This document shows, piece by piece, positions 24,976 through 33,463 of a DNA stretch of 37,110 nt. Below the pieces are notes generated by a model, which made no database searches, was not told the origin of the DNA, and was given only the letters and a program-made list of their open reading frames with translations. Made by a program: the position numbers and the translations under genes. The stretch's first letter is position 1. The number at the start of each line of letters is the position of its first letter. Source of the stretch: Candidatus Choladousia intestinigallinarum (GTDB lineage Bacteria; Bacillota; Clostridia; Lachnospirales; Lachnospiraceae); the NCBI GenBank assembly GCA_018712605.1, contig DVGR01000015.1, positions 1-37,110 of the forward strand. Reading direction: 5' to 3'.

Positions 24976-26871
24976 ATGAAAAAGAAGAAACTTATGGCTC
25001 TGGCATTAGCAGCAGTTACTGCCGTTGCTCCGGTATCTTCCGCATTTGCTGAGGAGACGGAAGCTGTTACAGAAGCAGTGACCGAGGCCGCAGCAGAGGA
25101 AACGGAAGCGGCAGAGGAGACCGAGGCTGTTACAGAAGCCGCAGCAGAGGAGACCGAGGCTGTTACAGAAGCCGCAGCGGAAGAGACCGAGGCTGCAGAG
25201 GATGCAACTGAGGTAGCAGAAGAGAGCGCAGCAGTGACTGGAGCAGTGGCTGAGAAGTCTTCTGAGGCAGCTCCCGACTGGCAGGCTTACAATGATCTGA
25301 TTGCACAGATCAGAGTAGAGACTGATTCTGTAAAGCGTGAGGCTATGCTTCATGAGGCAGAGGATATGCTGATGGAGACAGGAGCAATCCTTCCCCTGTA
25401 CTACTACAATGACATTTATCTGCAGAGAGACGGCCTGACCGGCGTTTACAGCAACCTCTACGGATTTAAATACTTTATGTTCGCTGATTTCGGCGACAAC
25501 ACGACCCTGAGCATCAACCTGGCAAGTGAGCCGGATAAGCTGGATCCCGCCCTGAACTCTACGGTTGACGGCGCATGCCTGGCTGTAAACAGCTTCGCAG
25601 GACTTTTCGCATACAATGAGAATGGTGAAGTAGTGCCGGATCTTGCTGAGAGCTATGAAGTAAGCGAGGACGGTCTGACCTATACCTTCACTCTGAGAGA
25701 CGGCCTGATGTTCAGTGATGGTTCCGAACTGACCGCTAAGGATGTAGAATACTCCTGGAAGCGTGCAGCGGATCCTCAGACTGCAGCAGACTACTCCTAC
25801 ATGTTTGACGTAATCGCAAGAAACGGAGAGGATCTTGACGTTACAGCCAGCGAAGACGGCAAGACCCTTACTGTAAACCTTACAGCTCCCTGTGTATACT
25901 TCCTGGATCTGTGTGCGTTCCCCGCATACTACGTAGTACCCCAGGCAAGTGTTGAAGGCGCAGAGGGATGGGAGACCACACCTGGCGCATGGGCTCAGGA
26001 GGCAGGCTTCGTAACCAGCGGCGCTTACACTCTTAAGGAGTGGAAACACGGCGAGAGCATGATTTATGTAAAGAACCCCAACTACTACAGAGCAGACGAA
26101 GTGAAGATCGAAGAGCTTCATTTCATGCTCAGCGAGGATGCAACCGCAATCTACGCTGCTTACCAGGCAGGCGACATCGACTTTGAGGATACCATCCCCA
26201 CAGACGAAGTGGCAGCTCTTCTGGACAATCCGGAATTCCACAGTGTAGACCAGCTTGGTACCTACTATGTAGCATTTAACGTAAACAGCCCCATCTTCGA
26301 AGGCAAGACTCCGGAGCAGGCTAACGCTATGAGAAAAGCTCTGGCTCTTCTGGTTGACCGTGAGTTCATCTGTGAGAATATCGGACAGACTGGACAGGTT
26401 CCGGCCAACACCTTCGTTCCCGCTGGTATGAACGACGGCAACGGCGGCGTATTCCGTGAGAATGACGACGCTTACACATATCCCAACGAGGCTGCTGTAG
26501 GATACTATGATCCTTCCTACGATGCATACGATGCAAACGTAGAAGAGGCAAGAGCTCTTCTGACAGAGGCAGGCTTTGAGTTCACAGAAGACGGTATGCT
26601 TTCTGACAGCACACCGCTGAATCTGAGCTACCTGACCAATGAAGGTGAGTCCAACGTGGCAATCGGTGAGGCTCTTCAGCAGGATTTCGCTGCAATCGGC
26701 ATCAACCTGACCATCGAGACCTCTGACTGGAACGTATTCCTGAATGAGCGTAAAGCCGGCAACTACGACGTAGCCCGCAACGGCTGGATCGCAGACTTCA
26801 ACGATCCTATCAACATGCTTGAGATGTGGACCTCTGACAGCGGAAACAACGACTGCCAGTTCGGTAGATAA
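24976..26871 (+). CDS. oppA: Oligopeptide-binding protein OppA, circularly permuted form
   Basis: This 631-aa extracellular solute-binding protein (family 5) captures peptides for OppBCDF. A signal peptide (1-25, cleavage AFA|EE) has no lipobox Cys. Residues 26-100 are an acidic E/T/A/V spacer. Residues 101-170 (DWQAYNDLI, LHEAEDMLM, ILPLYYYNDIYL, TGVY, GFKYFMFA) are what normally forms the C terminus of this family. The usual N-lobe then begins at about 177 with LSINLASEPDKLDPALNST. The rest follows in normal order (LRDGLMFSDG, ELTAKDVEYSWKR, VKNPNYYRAD) to WIADFNDPINMLEMWTSD. The protein then stops at NNDCQFGR, where family members normally continue into the segment found at 101-170. ATG 24976 has ACGGAGG upstream; the open frame 5' of it is the leader. 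Confidence 0.93.
   Translation: MKKKKLMALALAAVTAVAPVSSAFAEETEAVTEAVTEAAAEETEAAEETEAVTEAAAEETEAVTEAAAEETEAAEDATEVAEESAAVTGAVAEKSSEAAPDWQAYNDLIAQIRVETDSVKREAMLHEAEDMLMETGAILPLYYYNDIYLQRDGLTGVYSNLYGFKYFMFADFGDNTTLSINLASEPDKLDPALNSTVDGACLAVNSFAGLFAYNENGEVVPDLAESYEVSEDGLTYTFTLRDGLMFSDGSELTAKDVEYSWKRAADPQTAADYSYMFDVIARNGEDLDVTASEDGKTLTVNLTAPCVYFLDLCAFPAYYVVPQASVEGAEGWETTPGAWAQEAGFVTSGAYTLKEWKHGESMIYVKNPNYYRADEVKIEELHFMLSEDATAIYAAYQAGDIDFEDTIPTDEVAALLDNPEFHSVDQLGTYYVAFNVNSPIFEGKTPEQANAMRKALALLVDREFICENIGQTGQVPANTFVPAGMNDGNGGVFRENDDAYTYPNEAAVGYYDPSYDAYDANVEEARALLTEAGFEFTEDGMLSDSTPLNLSYLTNEGESNVAIGEALQQDFAAIGINLTIETSDWNVFLNERKAGNYDVARNGWIADFNDPINMLEMWTSDSGNNDCQFGR
25051..25245 (+). repeat. Imperfect repeats coding an acidic E/T/A/V spacer
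   Basis: Units such as GAGACCGAGGCTGTTACAGA plus GCCGCAGC recur three to four times and encode EETEAVTEAA. They form a negatively charged, probably disordered spacer after the signal peptide of OppA. Confidence 0.8.
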
Positions 26872-26926
26872 TTCATCCGGTATTTATAAAAAAGAGACTG
26901 CTATAGAATAGCGTTCCTTAGCAAAG

Positions 26927-26966
26927 GGAGGACAGCGGCTTAAGCCGCTGTCCTCCTAATTTTATT
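26927..26966 (+). terminator. Terminator of the opp operon
   Basis: GGAGGACAGCGGC (26927-26939) pairs perfectly over 13 bp with GCCGCTGTCCTCC (26944-26956) around a TTAA loop, followed by TAATTTTATT. Confidence 0.92.
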
Positions 26967-27022
26967 GAACATTTGAAGTACAGATAGAAAAAGGCAGACG
27001 GAAGGATCCTTTCAAAATCCTC

Positions 27023-27051
27023 TTATCATTCCGGCCAGCCTGTGGTATACT
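27023..27051 (+). promoter_or_regulatory. Promoter of the esterase gene
   Basis: TTATCA (27023-27028) and TATACT (27046-27051) are 17 bases apart, with TGG before the -10 as an extended -10 element. The leader to ATG 27113 is about 55 nt. Confidence 0.65.
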
Positions 27052-27112
27052 GGGAGAACAGGTGCGGCCTATGCGGGAAGAGCAGGCCCAAAGACAAAGG
27101 AGGATTTCTAAA

Positions 27113-27904
27113 ATGGCGATTGTGAGCGCAAGATACCGGTCGAACTGCCTGAACCGGTTCGTGACTTTTACGGCAGTGCTTCCCTTTGAAACTTATGGGG
27201 AGGAATATTTTAATCCCAACCAGGAAGCTTTTGGCGATACCACCCCTATGAAGACGCTCTATCTGCTCCACGGGATTACCGGGGATGAGGTGGACTGGCT
27301 TTACGGAACCAGGATTGCCGCTTACGCTGAGGAAAACAGGCTTGCGGTGATTATGCCTGACGGGGGGAACAGCTTTTATTTTGACCATTTTTATGCGGAG
27401 AAGTGGGGAGAGTTTATCGGAAAAGAGCTGGTGCAGGCGACCAGAACCATGTTCCATTTATCCGAAAAAAGAGAAGATACCTTTATCGGAGGGCTTTCCA
27501 TGGGGGGATTTGGAGCGCTGAGAAACGGCCTCCAGTATTCACAGACCTTCAGCAAGATTGTAGCCCTTTCCGGCGCTTTGGTGACACAGGATCTTCCCAA
27601 CAAAGAGTACGGAAAAGAGTGGATGGAGACAGAGGAATTCTATCAGCGCACCTTTGGGGATCTGAATAAAATAAAGGGAAGCGCTCTGGATTTGGAGAAG
27701 CTGTATCTGGATCACGGGAAAGATACGGAGATTTTTATGGCCATCGGCACAGAGGATTTCCTCCTGGAGAAGAACCGCAGGTATAAAAAGTTCCTGCAGG
27801 AACAAAAGGCGAAGCTTCATTATCTGGAGGAGCCGGGAGCCCATGAGTGGGATTTCTGGGACCGGAATATCCGCAGAGGGATCCAATGGCTTTTGGAGAA
27901 ATGA
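27113..27904 (+). CDS. Esterase of the esterase-D / tributyrin esterase family
   Basis: This 263-aa alpha/beta hydrolase resembles PF00756 esterases (EstA and acetylesterase types). It shows TLYLLHGITGDEVDW, the nucleophile elbow GLSMGG (127-132, S129), a probable acid D215 in GTEDF, and H244 in AHEWDFW. No signal peptide is present, so it is cytosolic. ATG 27113 has AAAGGAGG upstream, whereas the 5' open frame lacks one. It probably hydrolyses short-chain acyl esters or acetylated sugars; the substrate cannot be read from sequence. The M24 peptidase gene starts 29 bases after its stop. Confidence 0.87.
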   Translation: MAIVSARYRSNCLNRFVTFTAVLPFETYGEEYFNPNQEAFGDTTPMKTLYLLHGITGDEVDWLYGTRIAAYAEENRLAVIMPDGGNSFYFDHFYAEKWGEFIGKELVQATRTMFHLSEKREDTFIGGLSMGGFGALRNGLQYSQTFSKIVALSGALVTQDLPNKEYGKEWMETEEFYQRTFGDLNKIKGSALDLEKLYLDHGKDTEIFMAIGTEDFLLEKNRRYKKFLQEQKAKLHYLEEPGAHEWDFWDRNIRRGIQWLLEK

Positions 27905-27933
27905 GAAAGACAGAACAGAAAGGCGGGAGAAAT

Positions 27934-29724
27934 ATGGTTAGGCAGAGACTGCAGTCATTGCGGGAAAAAATGAAAGAGAAGGGAATCCATGCGTACCTGG
28001 TGCCTACGGATGATTTTCATGGGTCTGAGTATGTAGGGGATTATTTTAAATGCAGGGAGTACATTACAGGCTTTACAGGATCGGCGGGGACGGCTTTGGT
28101 GATGCAGGATATGGCCGGGCTCTGGACAGACGGACGGTATTTTATTCAGGCCGAGCGGCAGATGGCCGGAAGCGGCGTGACACTTTTTCGGATGGGAGAG
28201 CCAGGAGTTCCTACTTTACATGAATTTCTGAAAGAGCATGTGAAGGAGGGGGAATGCCTGGGCTTTGACGGCCGGACCGTGTCGGCCAGGGAGGCGGAAC
28301 GATTGGAAAAGCTTATGGAAGGGAACCATGCCCTGGTTAAGAGCGATATAGACTTGATCGGAGAGGTTTGGGAAGATCGCCCTGCCCTCTCCTGTGAACC
28401 TGTCTGGGAGCTGGATTTGTGCTGGGCCGGAGAGCCCAGGGAGGAAAAGTGCCGGAAAATCCGGGAAGAGATGAAAAAGAAGGGGGCGGACGCATTCCTT
28501 CTGACTTCTCTGGAGGATATCGCCTGGATGCTGAATATACGGGGCAATGATATTCACTGCTGTCCCGTGGTTCTTTCCTACCTGCTGATGACAGAGCAGG
28601 AGATCTGCCTGTTCGCAGGGGAAAAAGCCTTTTCTCAGCAGATTCAGGATTCTCTGGAAAAGGCCGGCGTAAGCTTATATGGATATGAAGAGATCTATGA
28701 CTATTTACAGAAGCTGCCGGAGGGTATCAAGGTGCTTCTAAATAAAGGAAAAGTAAACGGACGTCTTGTGAACTGCCTGCCGAAAGACACAGTGATCCTG
28801 GATCAGGTAAATCCCACTCTTCTTCCCAAAGCTCTGAAAAATGAGACTGAGGTGGAGAATGAGAGGATCGCTCATATTAAAGACGGGACAGCGGTGACGA
28901 AATTTATCTTCTGGCTGAAGAAAAATGTGGGGAAAATCTCCATCACGGAGCTGAGCGCGGCTAAGAAGCTGGAAGAGCTGCGCAGAGAGCAGGAGCATTT
29001 CCTGGGAAACAGCTTCGATCCCATTATTTCCTACGGGGAACATGCGGCCATGAACCACTATTCCGCCACGCCGGAGACAGATATTCCGGTTTTGCCTGAA
29101 GGGCTTCTGCTGGCAGATACGGGCGGCCATTACCTGGAAGGCTCCACGGATATTACCAGAACCATCGCAATGGGAGCGCTGACAGAGGAACAGAAAAAAT
29201 TCTTCACTGCGGTGCTGCGGGGCAACTTAAACCTGGCGGCAGCCAAATTCCGGCAGGGATGCCGGGGAGTGAACCTGGACTATCTGGCCAGGGGACCTTT
29301 ATGGGAAATGGAAGAGGACTTTAACCACGGAACCGGTCACGGCGTGGGCTATCTTCTCAGCGTTCATGAGGATCCTAACGGGATTCGCTGGAAGATTCTG
29401 CCGGACCGTGAGGATTCCGCCGTTTTTGAAGAGGGGATGATTACATCCAATGAGCCGGGATATTACGTGGAAGGACAGTACGGTATCCGTCATGAGAATC
29501 TGATGGTATGCAAAAAGGCGGCAGAGAAGGACGGGAAGACCTTCCTCTGCTTTGAAAATCTTACTATGGCGCCCTTTGACCTGGAGGCCGTGGTGCCGGA
29601 GCAGATGACAGAGAAAGAGAGAGAGCTTCTCAATGAGTACCATGCCCAGGTCTTTGAAAAGATCGGGCCTCATCTGACAGAGGAAGAGAGGGAGTGGCTG
29701 CGGGAGGCCACCCGCAGGATTTGA
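27934..29724 (+). CDS. Xaa-Pro aminopeptidase-type M24 metallopeptidase
   Basis: The 596-aa product matches the long (about 600-aa) aminopeptidase P group. It has two N-terminal creatinase-like domains and a C-terminal pita-bread domain. The five metal ligands are present: D395, D406 (TGGHYLEGSTDITRT), H469 (HGTGHGVG), E507 (SNEPGYY) and E541 (CFENLT). It should release N-terminal residues before proline in the cytosol, probably finishing degradation of imported peptides such as those brought by Opp. ATG 27934 follows an AGGCGGGAG. An alternative ATG at 27901 would overlap the esterase stop. Confidence 0.93.
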   Translation: MVRQRLQSLREKMKEKGIHAYLVPTDDFHGSEYVGDYFKCREYITGFTGSAGTALVMQDMAGLWTDGRYFIQAERQMAGSGVTLFRMGEPGVPTLHEFLKEHVKEGECLGFDGRTVSAREAERLEKLMEGNHALVKSDIDLIGEVWEDRPALSCEPVWELDLCWAGEPREEKCRKIREEMKKKGADAFLLTSLEDIAWMLNIRGNDIHCCPVVLSYLLMTEQEICLFAGEKAFSQQIQDSLEKAGVSLYGYEEIYDYLQKLPEGIKVLLNKGKVNGRLVNCLPKDTVILDQVNPTLLPKALKNETEVENERIAHIKDGTAVTKFIFWLKKNVGKISITELSAAKKLEELRREQEHFLGNSFDPIISYGEHAAMNHYSATPETDIPVLPEGLLLADTGGHYLEGSTDITRTIAMGALTEEQKKFFTAVLRGNLNLAAAKFRQGCRGVNLDYLARGPLWEMEEDFNHGTGHGVGYLLSVHEDPNGIRWKILPDREDSAVFEEGMITSNEPGYYVEGQYGIRHENLMVCKKAAEKDGKTFLCFENLTMAPFDLEAVVPEQMTEKERELLNEYHAQVFEKIGPHLTEEEREWLREATRRI

Positions 29725-29761
29725 TTGATTCCCGGTAAAAAGAAGAAAGGTGTCTGAAATC

Positions 29762-30820
29762 ATGGAGAAAAAAACAACGGTTGCAGTGCTGTTCGGAGGA
29801 CAGTCCTCAGAGCATGAGGTCTCCTGCATGTCGGCAGTGAACGTGATTCAGGCCATATCGCCGGAAAAATACGATGTGGTTCTGATCGGGATTACAAAAG
29901 AAGGGAAATGGCTGCTGACGGAGAGCAGGGAACAGATTGAAGATGGTTCCTGGAGGGAGAGCCAGGTACAGGCCGTGATCACTCCCGATGCTTCTGTGCA
30001 GGGAGTGCTGCTGATCCGGGAAGATCGTATTCAGAGAAGACAGATAGACGTGGTATTTCCCGTGCTTCACGGGATGTACGGGGAGGACGGCACGGTGCAG
30101 GGCCTTCTGGAGATGGCCAGGATTCCCTACGTGGGATGCGGTGTGCTCAGCTCGGCCATTTCCATGGATAAAGCATATACGAAGCAGATTGTGGAATATC
30201 TGGGGATCCGCCAGGCAAGATACGTTCTGATCCACCGATGGGATCTTGAGGATCTGCAGAAGTGCGCAGACCGGGTGGAGGCAGAGCTTTCTTATCCGGT
30301 TTTCGTAAAACCCTGTAAGGCAGGCTCATCCCAAGGCGTGTCGGGGGCGGGAAACCCGCAGGAATTAAAGGATGCTCTGCGGGAAGCAGCCCGCCATGAC
30401 AATCGGATTTTGGTAGAGGAGACTATAAAGGGACGGGAGATTGAATGCGCCGTCCTGGGAGGCAGAGATGCCAAGGCTTCAGACGTGGGAGAGATTCTCT
30501 CTGCAGAAGCCTTTTACTCCTATGAGGCAAAGTATTTCAACGAAGAGTCCCGCACGGTTCTTCATCCGCTGCTTCCCCAGGGAGTGCTGGAGTATGTAAG
30601 AGAGGCGGCAGTGAAGATTTTTCACGCCGTGGACGGCTTTGGCCTTGCCAGGGTGGACTTTTTCCTGGAAGAGGGGACGGATCAGGTGGTGTTTAATGAG
30701 ATTAACACCCTGCCTGGATTTACGGGGATCAGTATGTACCCCATGCTGTGGGCGGAGAAAGGACTGCCTGGCGGGAAACTCATTGACCGGCTGATTGAGC
30801 TTGCTTTTGAGAGAGAGTAA
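29762..30820 (+). CDS. ddl: D-alanine--D-alanine ligase
   Basis: Ddl makes the D-Ala-D-Ala dipeptide of peptidoglycan. The 352-aa ATP-grasp protein has FGGQSSEHEVS at the N terminus, PVLHGMYGEDGTVQGLLE, KPCKAGSSQGVS, YEAKYFNEES and NEINTLPGFT. These are the hallmark blocks, and nothing suggests a D-lactate-type ligase. ATG 29762 is preferred over GTG 29750, as AAAGG lies 11 bases upstream of ATG but touches GTG. The AlkD-like gene follows by 14 bases. Confidence 0.95.
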   Translation: MEKKTTVAVLFGGQSSEHEVSCMSAVNVIQAISPEKYDVVLIGITKEGKWLLTESREQIEDGSWRESQVQAVITPDASVQGVLLIREDRIQRRQIDVVFPVLHGMYGEDGTVQGLLEMARIPYVGCGVLSSAISMDKAYTKQIVEYLGIRQARYVLIHRWDLEDLQKCADRVEAELSYPVFVKPCKAGSSQGVSGAGNPQELKDALREAARHDNRILVEETIKGREIECAVLGGRDAKASDVGEILSAEAFYSYEAKYFNEESRTVLHPLLPQGVLEYVREAAVKIFHAVDGFGLARVDFFLEEGTDQVVFNEINTLPGFTGISMYPMLWAEKGLPGGKLIDRLIELAFERE

Positions 30821-30834
30821 GGGCGGAGGAAAGT

Positions 30835-31536
30835 ATGGACAGAGCAGAGGCGCTTCGTGAACTGATGGAGAAGCGGGATGAATCCTACAAGGCTTTTAAT
30901 GATGTCATTGCCAACTGCCCGGAGATCCCAAGCCTGGGGGTGAGAGTGCCCCAGGTGCGGGCCATAGCCGCCAGGGCGGCCAGGGAGGATCCGGAGGCGT
31001 ATTTTGCCTCTATAGAAGAGTGCAGGGAACCTCTGTACGCCGAAGAGCATATGCTCTGGGGCATGGCCATCGGCTGCACGAAGAAGAGATCCATAGACTG
31101 GTATCAGGAGAGGCTGGACCGGTATGTGCCGGGGATCGCCTCCTGGGCGGACTGCGACTGCGGAACCTTCACTTTGAAATTTATGGGACAGAACCAGGAG
31201 GAATGGTTTCTTTATCTGGAAAAGTGGCTGAAAAGCCAGAGAGAGTTTGAGCTTCGCTTCGGGATCGTGGCTCTTATGGATTATTACATCAATGATTCCT
31301 GGATCGACCGGGCCCTTGCGTATTTCTGCATGCCTTTAAGCCAGGCATACTATGTCAGGATGGCTCAGGCCTGGGCTTTATCCGTGGCTTTCGTGAAATA
31401 CCGGGAGAAAACCCTGGAGCGGTTCCAGGCCGGGCTTGGGGATCCGTGGGTACAGAACAAGGCCATTCAGAAATGCAGAGAATCCAGGAGAGTCAGCAGG
31501 GAAGACAAAGAGCTTTTGCTTCAACTGAAAAAGTGA
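30835..31536 (+). CDS. AlkD-like DNA alkylation repair protein
   Basis: The 233-aa all-helical protein matches the DNA alkylation repair (AlkD-like, HEAT-repeat) family. It has LGVRVPQVRAIAARAAREDP, AEEHMLWGMAIG, WADCDCGTF, RFGIVALMDYYI, and the C-terminal VQNKAIQKCRES segment. Such enzymes excise bulky or cationic alkylated bases, though many clostridial members are untested. It lies 14 bases after ddl with GGCGGAGGAAAG upstream of ATG 30835. No terminator is seen after it. Confidence 0.88.
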   Translation: MDRAEALRELMEKRDESYKAFNDVIANCPEIPSLGVRVPQVRAIAARAAREDPEAYFASIEECREPLYAEEHMLWGMAIGCTKKRSIDWYQERLDRYVPGIASWADCDCGTFTLKFMGQNQEEWFLYLEKWLKSQREFELRFGIVALMDYYINDSWIDRALAYFCMPLSQAYYVRMAQAWALSVAFVKYREKTLERFQAGLGDPWVQNKAIQKCRESRRVSREDKELLLQLKK

Positions 31537-31584
31537 AGCGGATGTAAAAATAAATAAAAGAGTATAAAATCTGTTTTGGAGTTC

Positions 31585-31613
31585 TTGCGCTTGGCTTCCC
31601 GGTGGGGTATAGT
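31585..31613 (+). promoter_or_regulatory. Promoter of the dnaK paralogue
   Basis: TTGCGC (31585-31590) and TATAGT (31608-31613) are 17 bases apart. No CIRCE element (TTAGCACTC with its inverted arm) is present between 31537 and 31690. Confidence 0.65.
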
Positions 31614-31689
31614 TAAAACAATGCGGATGGAAGGGCTTTCCAAAGGAAGGCCCGCCGGATTCCGAACTATATGCGAAGGAGTGAAGCAA

Positions 31690-33441
31690 ATGAGCAAGGT
31701 AATAGGAATAGATTTGGGAACCACCAATAGCTGCGTGGCGGTGATGGAGGGCGGAGAGCCAGTAGTGATCGCCAACGCCGAGGGGCAGAGAACGACGCCC
31801 TCCGTGGTGGCTTTTACTAAGAATGGAGAGCGCCTGGTGGGAGATGCGGCTAAGCGTCAGGCGGCAGTGAACCCGGACCGGACGATTCAGTCCGTAAAGC
31901 GCCAGATGGGCACGAATTACAGGAAGAGGATCGGCAGCCGGGAATTCTCCGCCCAGGAGATATCGGCCATGATTCTTATGAAGCTGAAAACAGATGCCGA
32001 GAGCTTTCTGGGAGAGACTGTATCGAAGGCAGTGATCACGGTTCCAGCGTATTTCAACGACGCCCAGCGGCAGGCCACTAAGGATGCGGGACGGATTGCG
32101 GGACTGGAGGTCCTGCGCATTATCAATGAGCCCACCTCCGCAGCCCTGGCCTATGGGCTGGATCATGGACAGGCCCAGAAGATTATGGTGTACGACCTGG
32201 GGGGCGGTACCTTTGACGTGTCGGTGATTGAGATCGGTGACAGCCTGATTGAGGTGCTGGCCACGGCAGGGGACAACCATCTGGGAGGCGATGATTTTGA
32301 CGCAAGGATCGTGGAATATTTAAGAGAAAATCTGCGCCGGGAGAAGGGGGCAGACGTATCAGGGGATCCAGCAGCCCTTCAGAGAATCCGGGAGGCGGCG
32401 GAGGAAGCTAAGAAAAGCCTCTCAGTTCAGACCTCTGCTTCCATAACCCTTCCCTTCCTGACTATGGCCAAGGGTGAGCCGGTACATCTGGAGTGCGAGC
32501 TGACCAGGGCGAAATTCCAGGAGCTGACGGCGGATTTGGTAGACCGCACAGAGGAAGCGGTGCAGAAAGCCCTGGGAGACGCAGGAATCTCAGCCAGGGA
32601 TCTGGGCATGGTTCTCTTGGTGGGAGGTTCCACCAGAATGCCGGCCGTGCAGGAAAAGGTCCGCAGGCTCACCGGCAAAGAGCCTGCCAGAAATTTAAAT
32701 CCTGACGAGTGCGTGGCGCTGGGAGCCGCCATTCAGGGCGCTAAGCTTGGAGGTGAACTGACCTCGGGAGCAGGGGCTGACTTAATCCTCATGGATGTGA
32801 CGCCTCTGACTCTTTCCATTGAGACAGTGGGCGGCGTGGCCACCAAGATTATTGAGAGAAATACCACGATTCCCACAAGGCACAGCCAGATCTTTTCCAC
32901 GGCGGCTAATTTCCAGACCTCTGTGGAGATTAAGGTACTCCAGGGGGAGAGGCAGTTTGCCAGGGACAATACGCTGCTGGGGAATTTCCGGCTGAACGGC
33001 ATCAAACGAGCTATGGCCGGCGTGCCTCAGATCGAGGTGACCTTTGACATAGATGCCAACGGAATCGTAAATGTGTCCGCCAGGGATCTGGGGACTGGCA
33101 AAGAACAGAGCATTACTATTACAGCCAGCTCAAACCTTTCGGAAGAGGAGATCCAGAAGGCTGTGCGGGACGCTCAGATGTATGAGCATGAGGACGCACA
33201 GCGGATGGAGCAGATGGACGTGCTGGGAAACGCCCGGGGCGCCATTCAGAAGGGAGATCAGTATCTGGCTGAGAACAAAAAGAATATCACCAAGGAAGAG
33301 AAAAAAGAACTGAAAGGGCAGATCTCTCTCCTGCAGAGACAGATACGGGGCAAGAAACCTGAAAAGCTGACGAGACAGGAGATTGAGGAAATCGTGGCCC
33401 AGACAGAGAAGCTGGAGGGGATGCTTTCCAGCCATTCATAA
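31690..33441 (+). CDS. Hsp70-family chaperone, DnaK paralogue
   Basis: The 583-aa product has the complete Hsp70 ATPase domain ([69 protein letters not shown]) and the linker and substrate domain ([16 protein letters not shown]). The lid is shortened and the protein ends at [10 protein letters not shown], without the disordered acidic tail of typical 610-640-aa DnaK. No grpE, dnaJ or hrcA is nearby. ATG 31690 with AAGGAG upstream is chosen over 31576, which would precede the promoter -10. It may be the only DnaK or a second paralogue; the lone context favours a paralogue. Confidence 0.9.
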   Translation: MSKVIGIDLGTTNSCVAVMEGGEPVVIANAEGQRTTPSVVAFTKNGERLVGDAAKRQAAVNPDRTIQSVKRQMGTNYRKRIGSREFSAQEISAMILMKLKTDAESFLGETVSKAVITVPAYFNDAQRQATKDAGRIAGLEVLRIINEPTSAALAYGLDHGQAQKIMVYDLGGGTFDVSVIEIGDSLIEVLATAGDNHLGGDDFDARIVEYLRENLRREKGADVSGDPAALQRIREAAEEAKKSLSVQTSASITLPFLTMAKGEPVHLECELTRAKFQELTADLVDRTEEAVQKALGDAGISARDLGMVLLVGGSTRMPAVQEKVRRLTGKEPARNLNPDECVALGAAIQGAKLGGELTSGAGADLILMDVTPLTLSIETVGGVATKIIERNTTIPTRHSQIFSTAANFQTSVEIKVLQGERQFARDNTLLGNFRLNGIKRAMAGVPQIEVTFDIDANGIVNVSARDLGTGKEQSITITASSNLSEEEIQKAVRDAQMYEHEDAQRMEQMDVLGNARGAIQKGDQYLAENKKNITKEEKKELKGQISLLQRQIRGKKPEKLTRQEIEEIVAQTEKLEGMLSSHS

Positions 33442-33463
33442 GAAACTGCTGAGGGAGGAGTAA

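Noticed and set aside
25006-26241. A 411-codon minus-strand open frame over oppA
   Set aside because: It mirrors the codon pattern of oppA, gives a Cys/Leu-rich low-complexity product, and has no promoter; oppA itself has clear motifs.
31537-31690. CIRCE heat-shock operator before the DnaK paralogue
   Set aside because: No TTAGCACTC or GAGTGCTAA arm, even imperfect, was seen.
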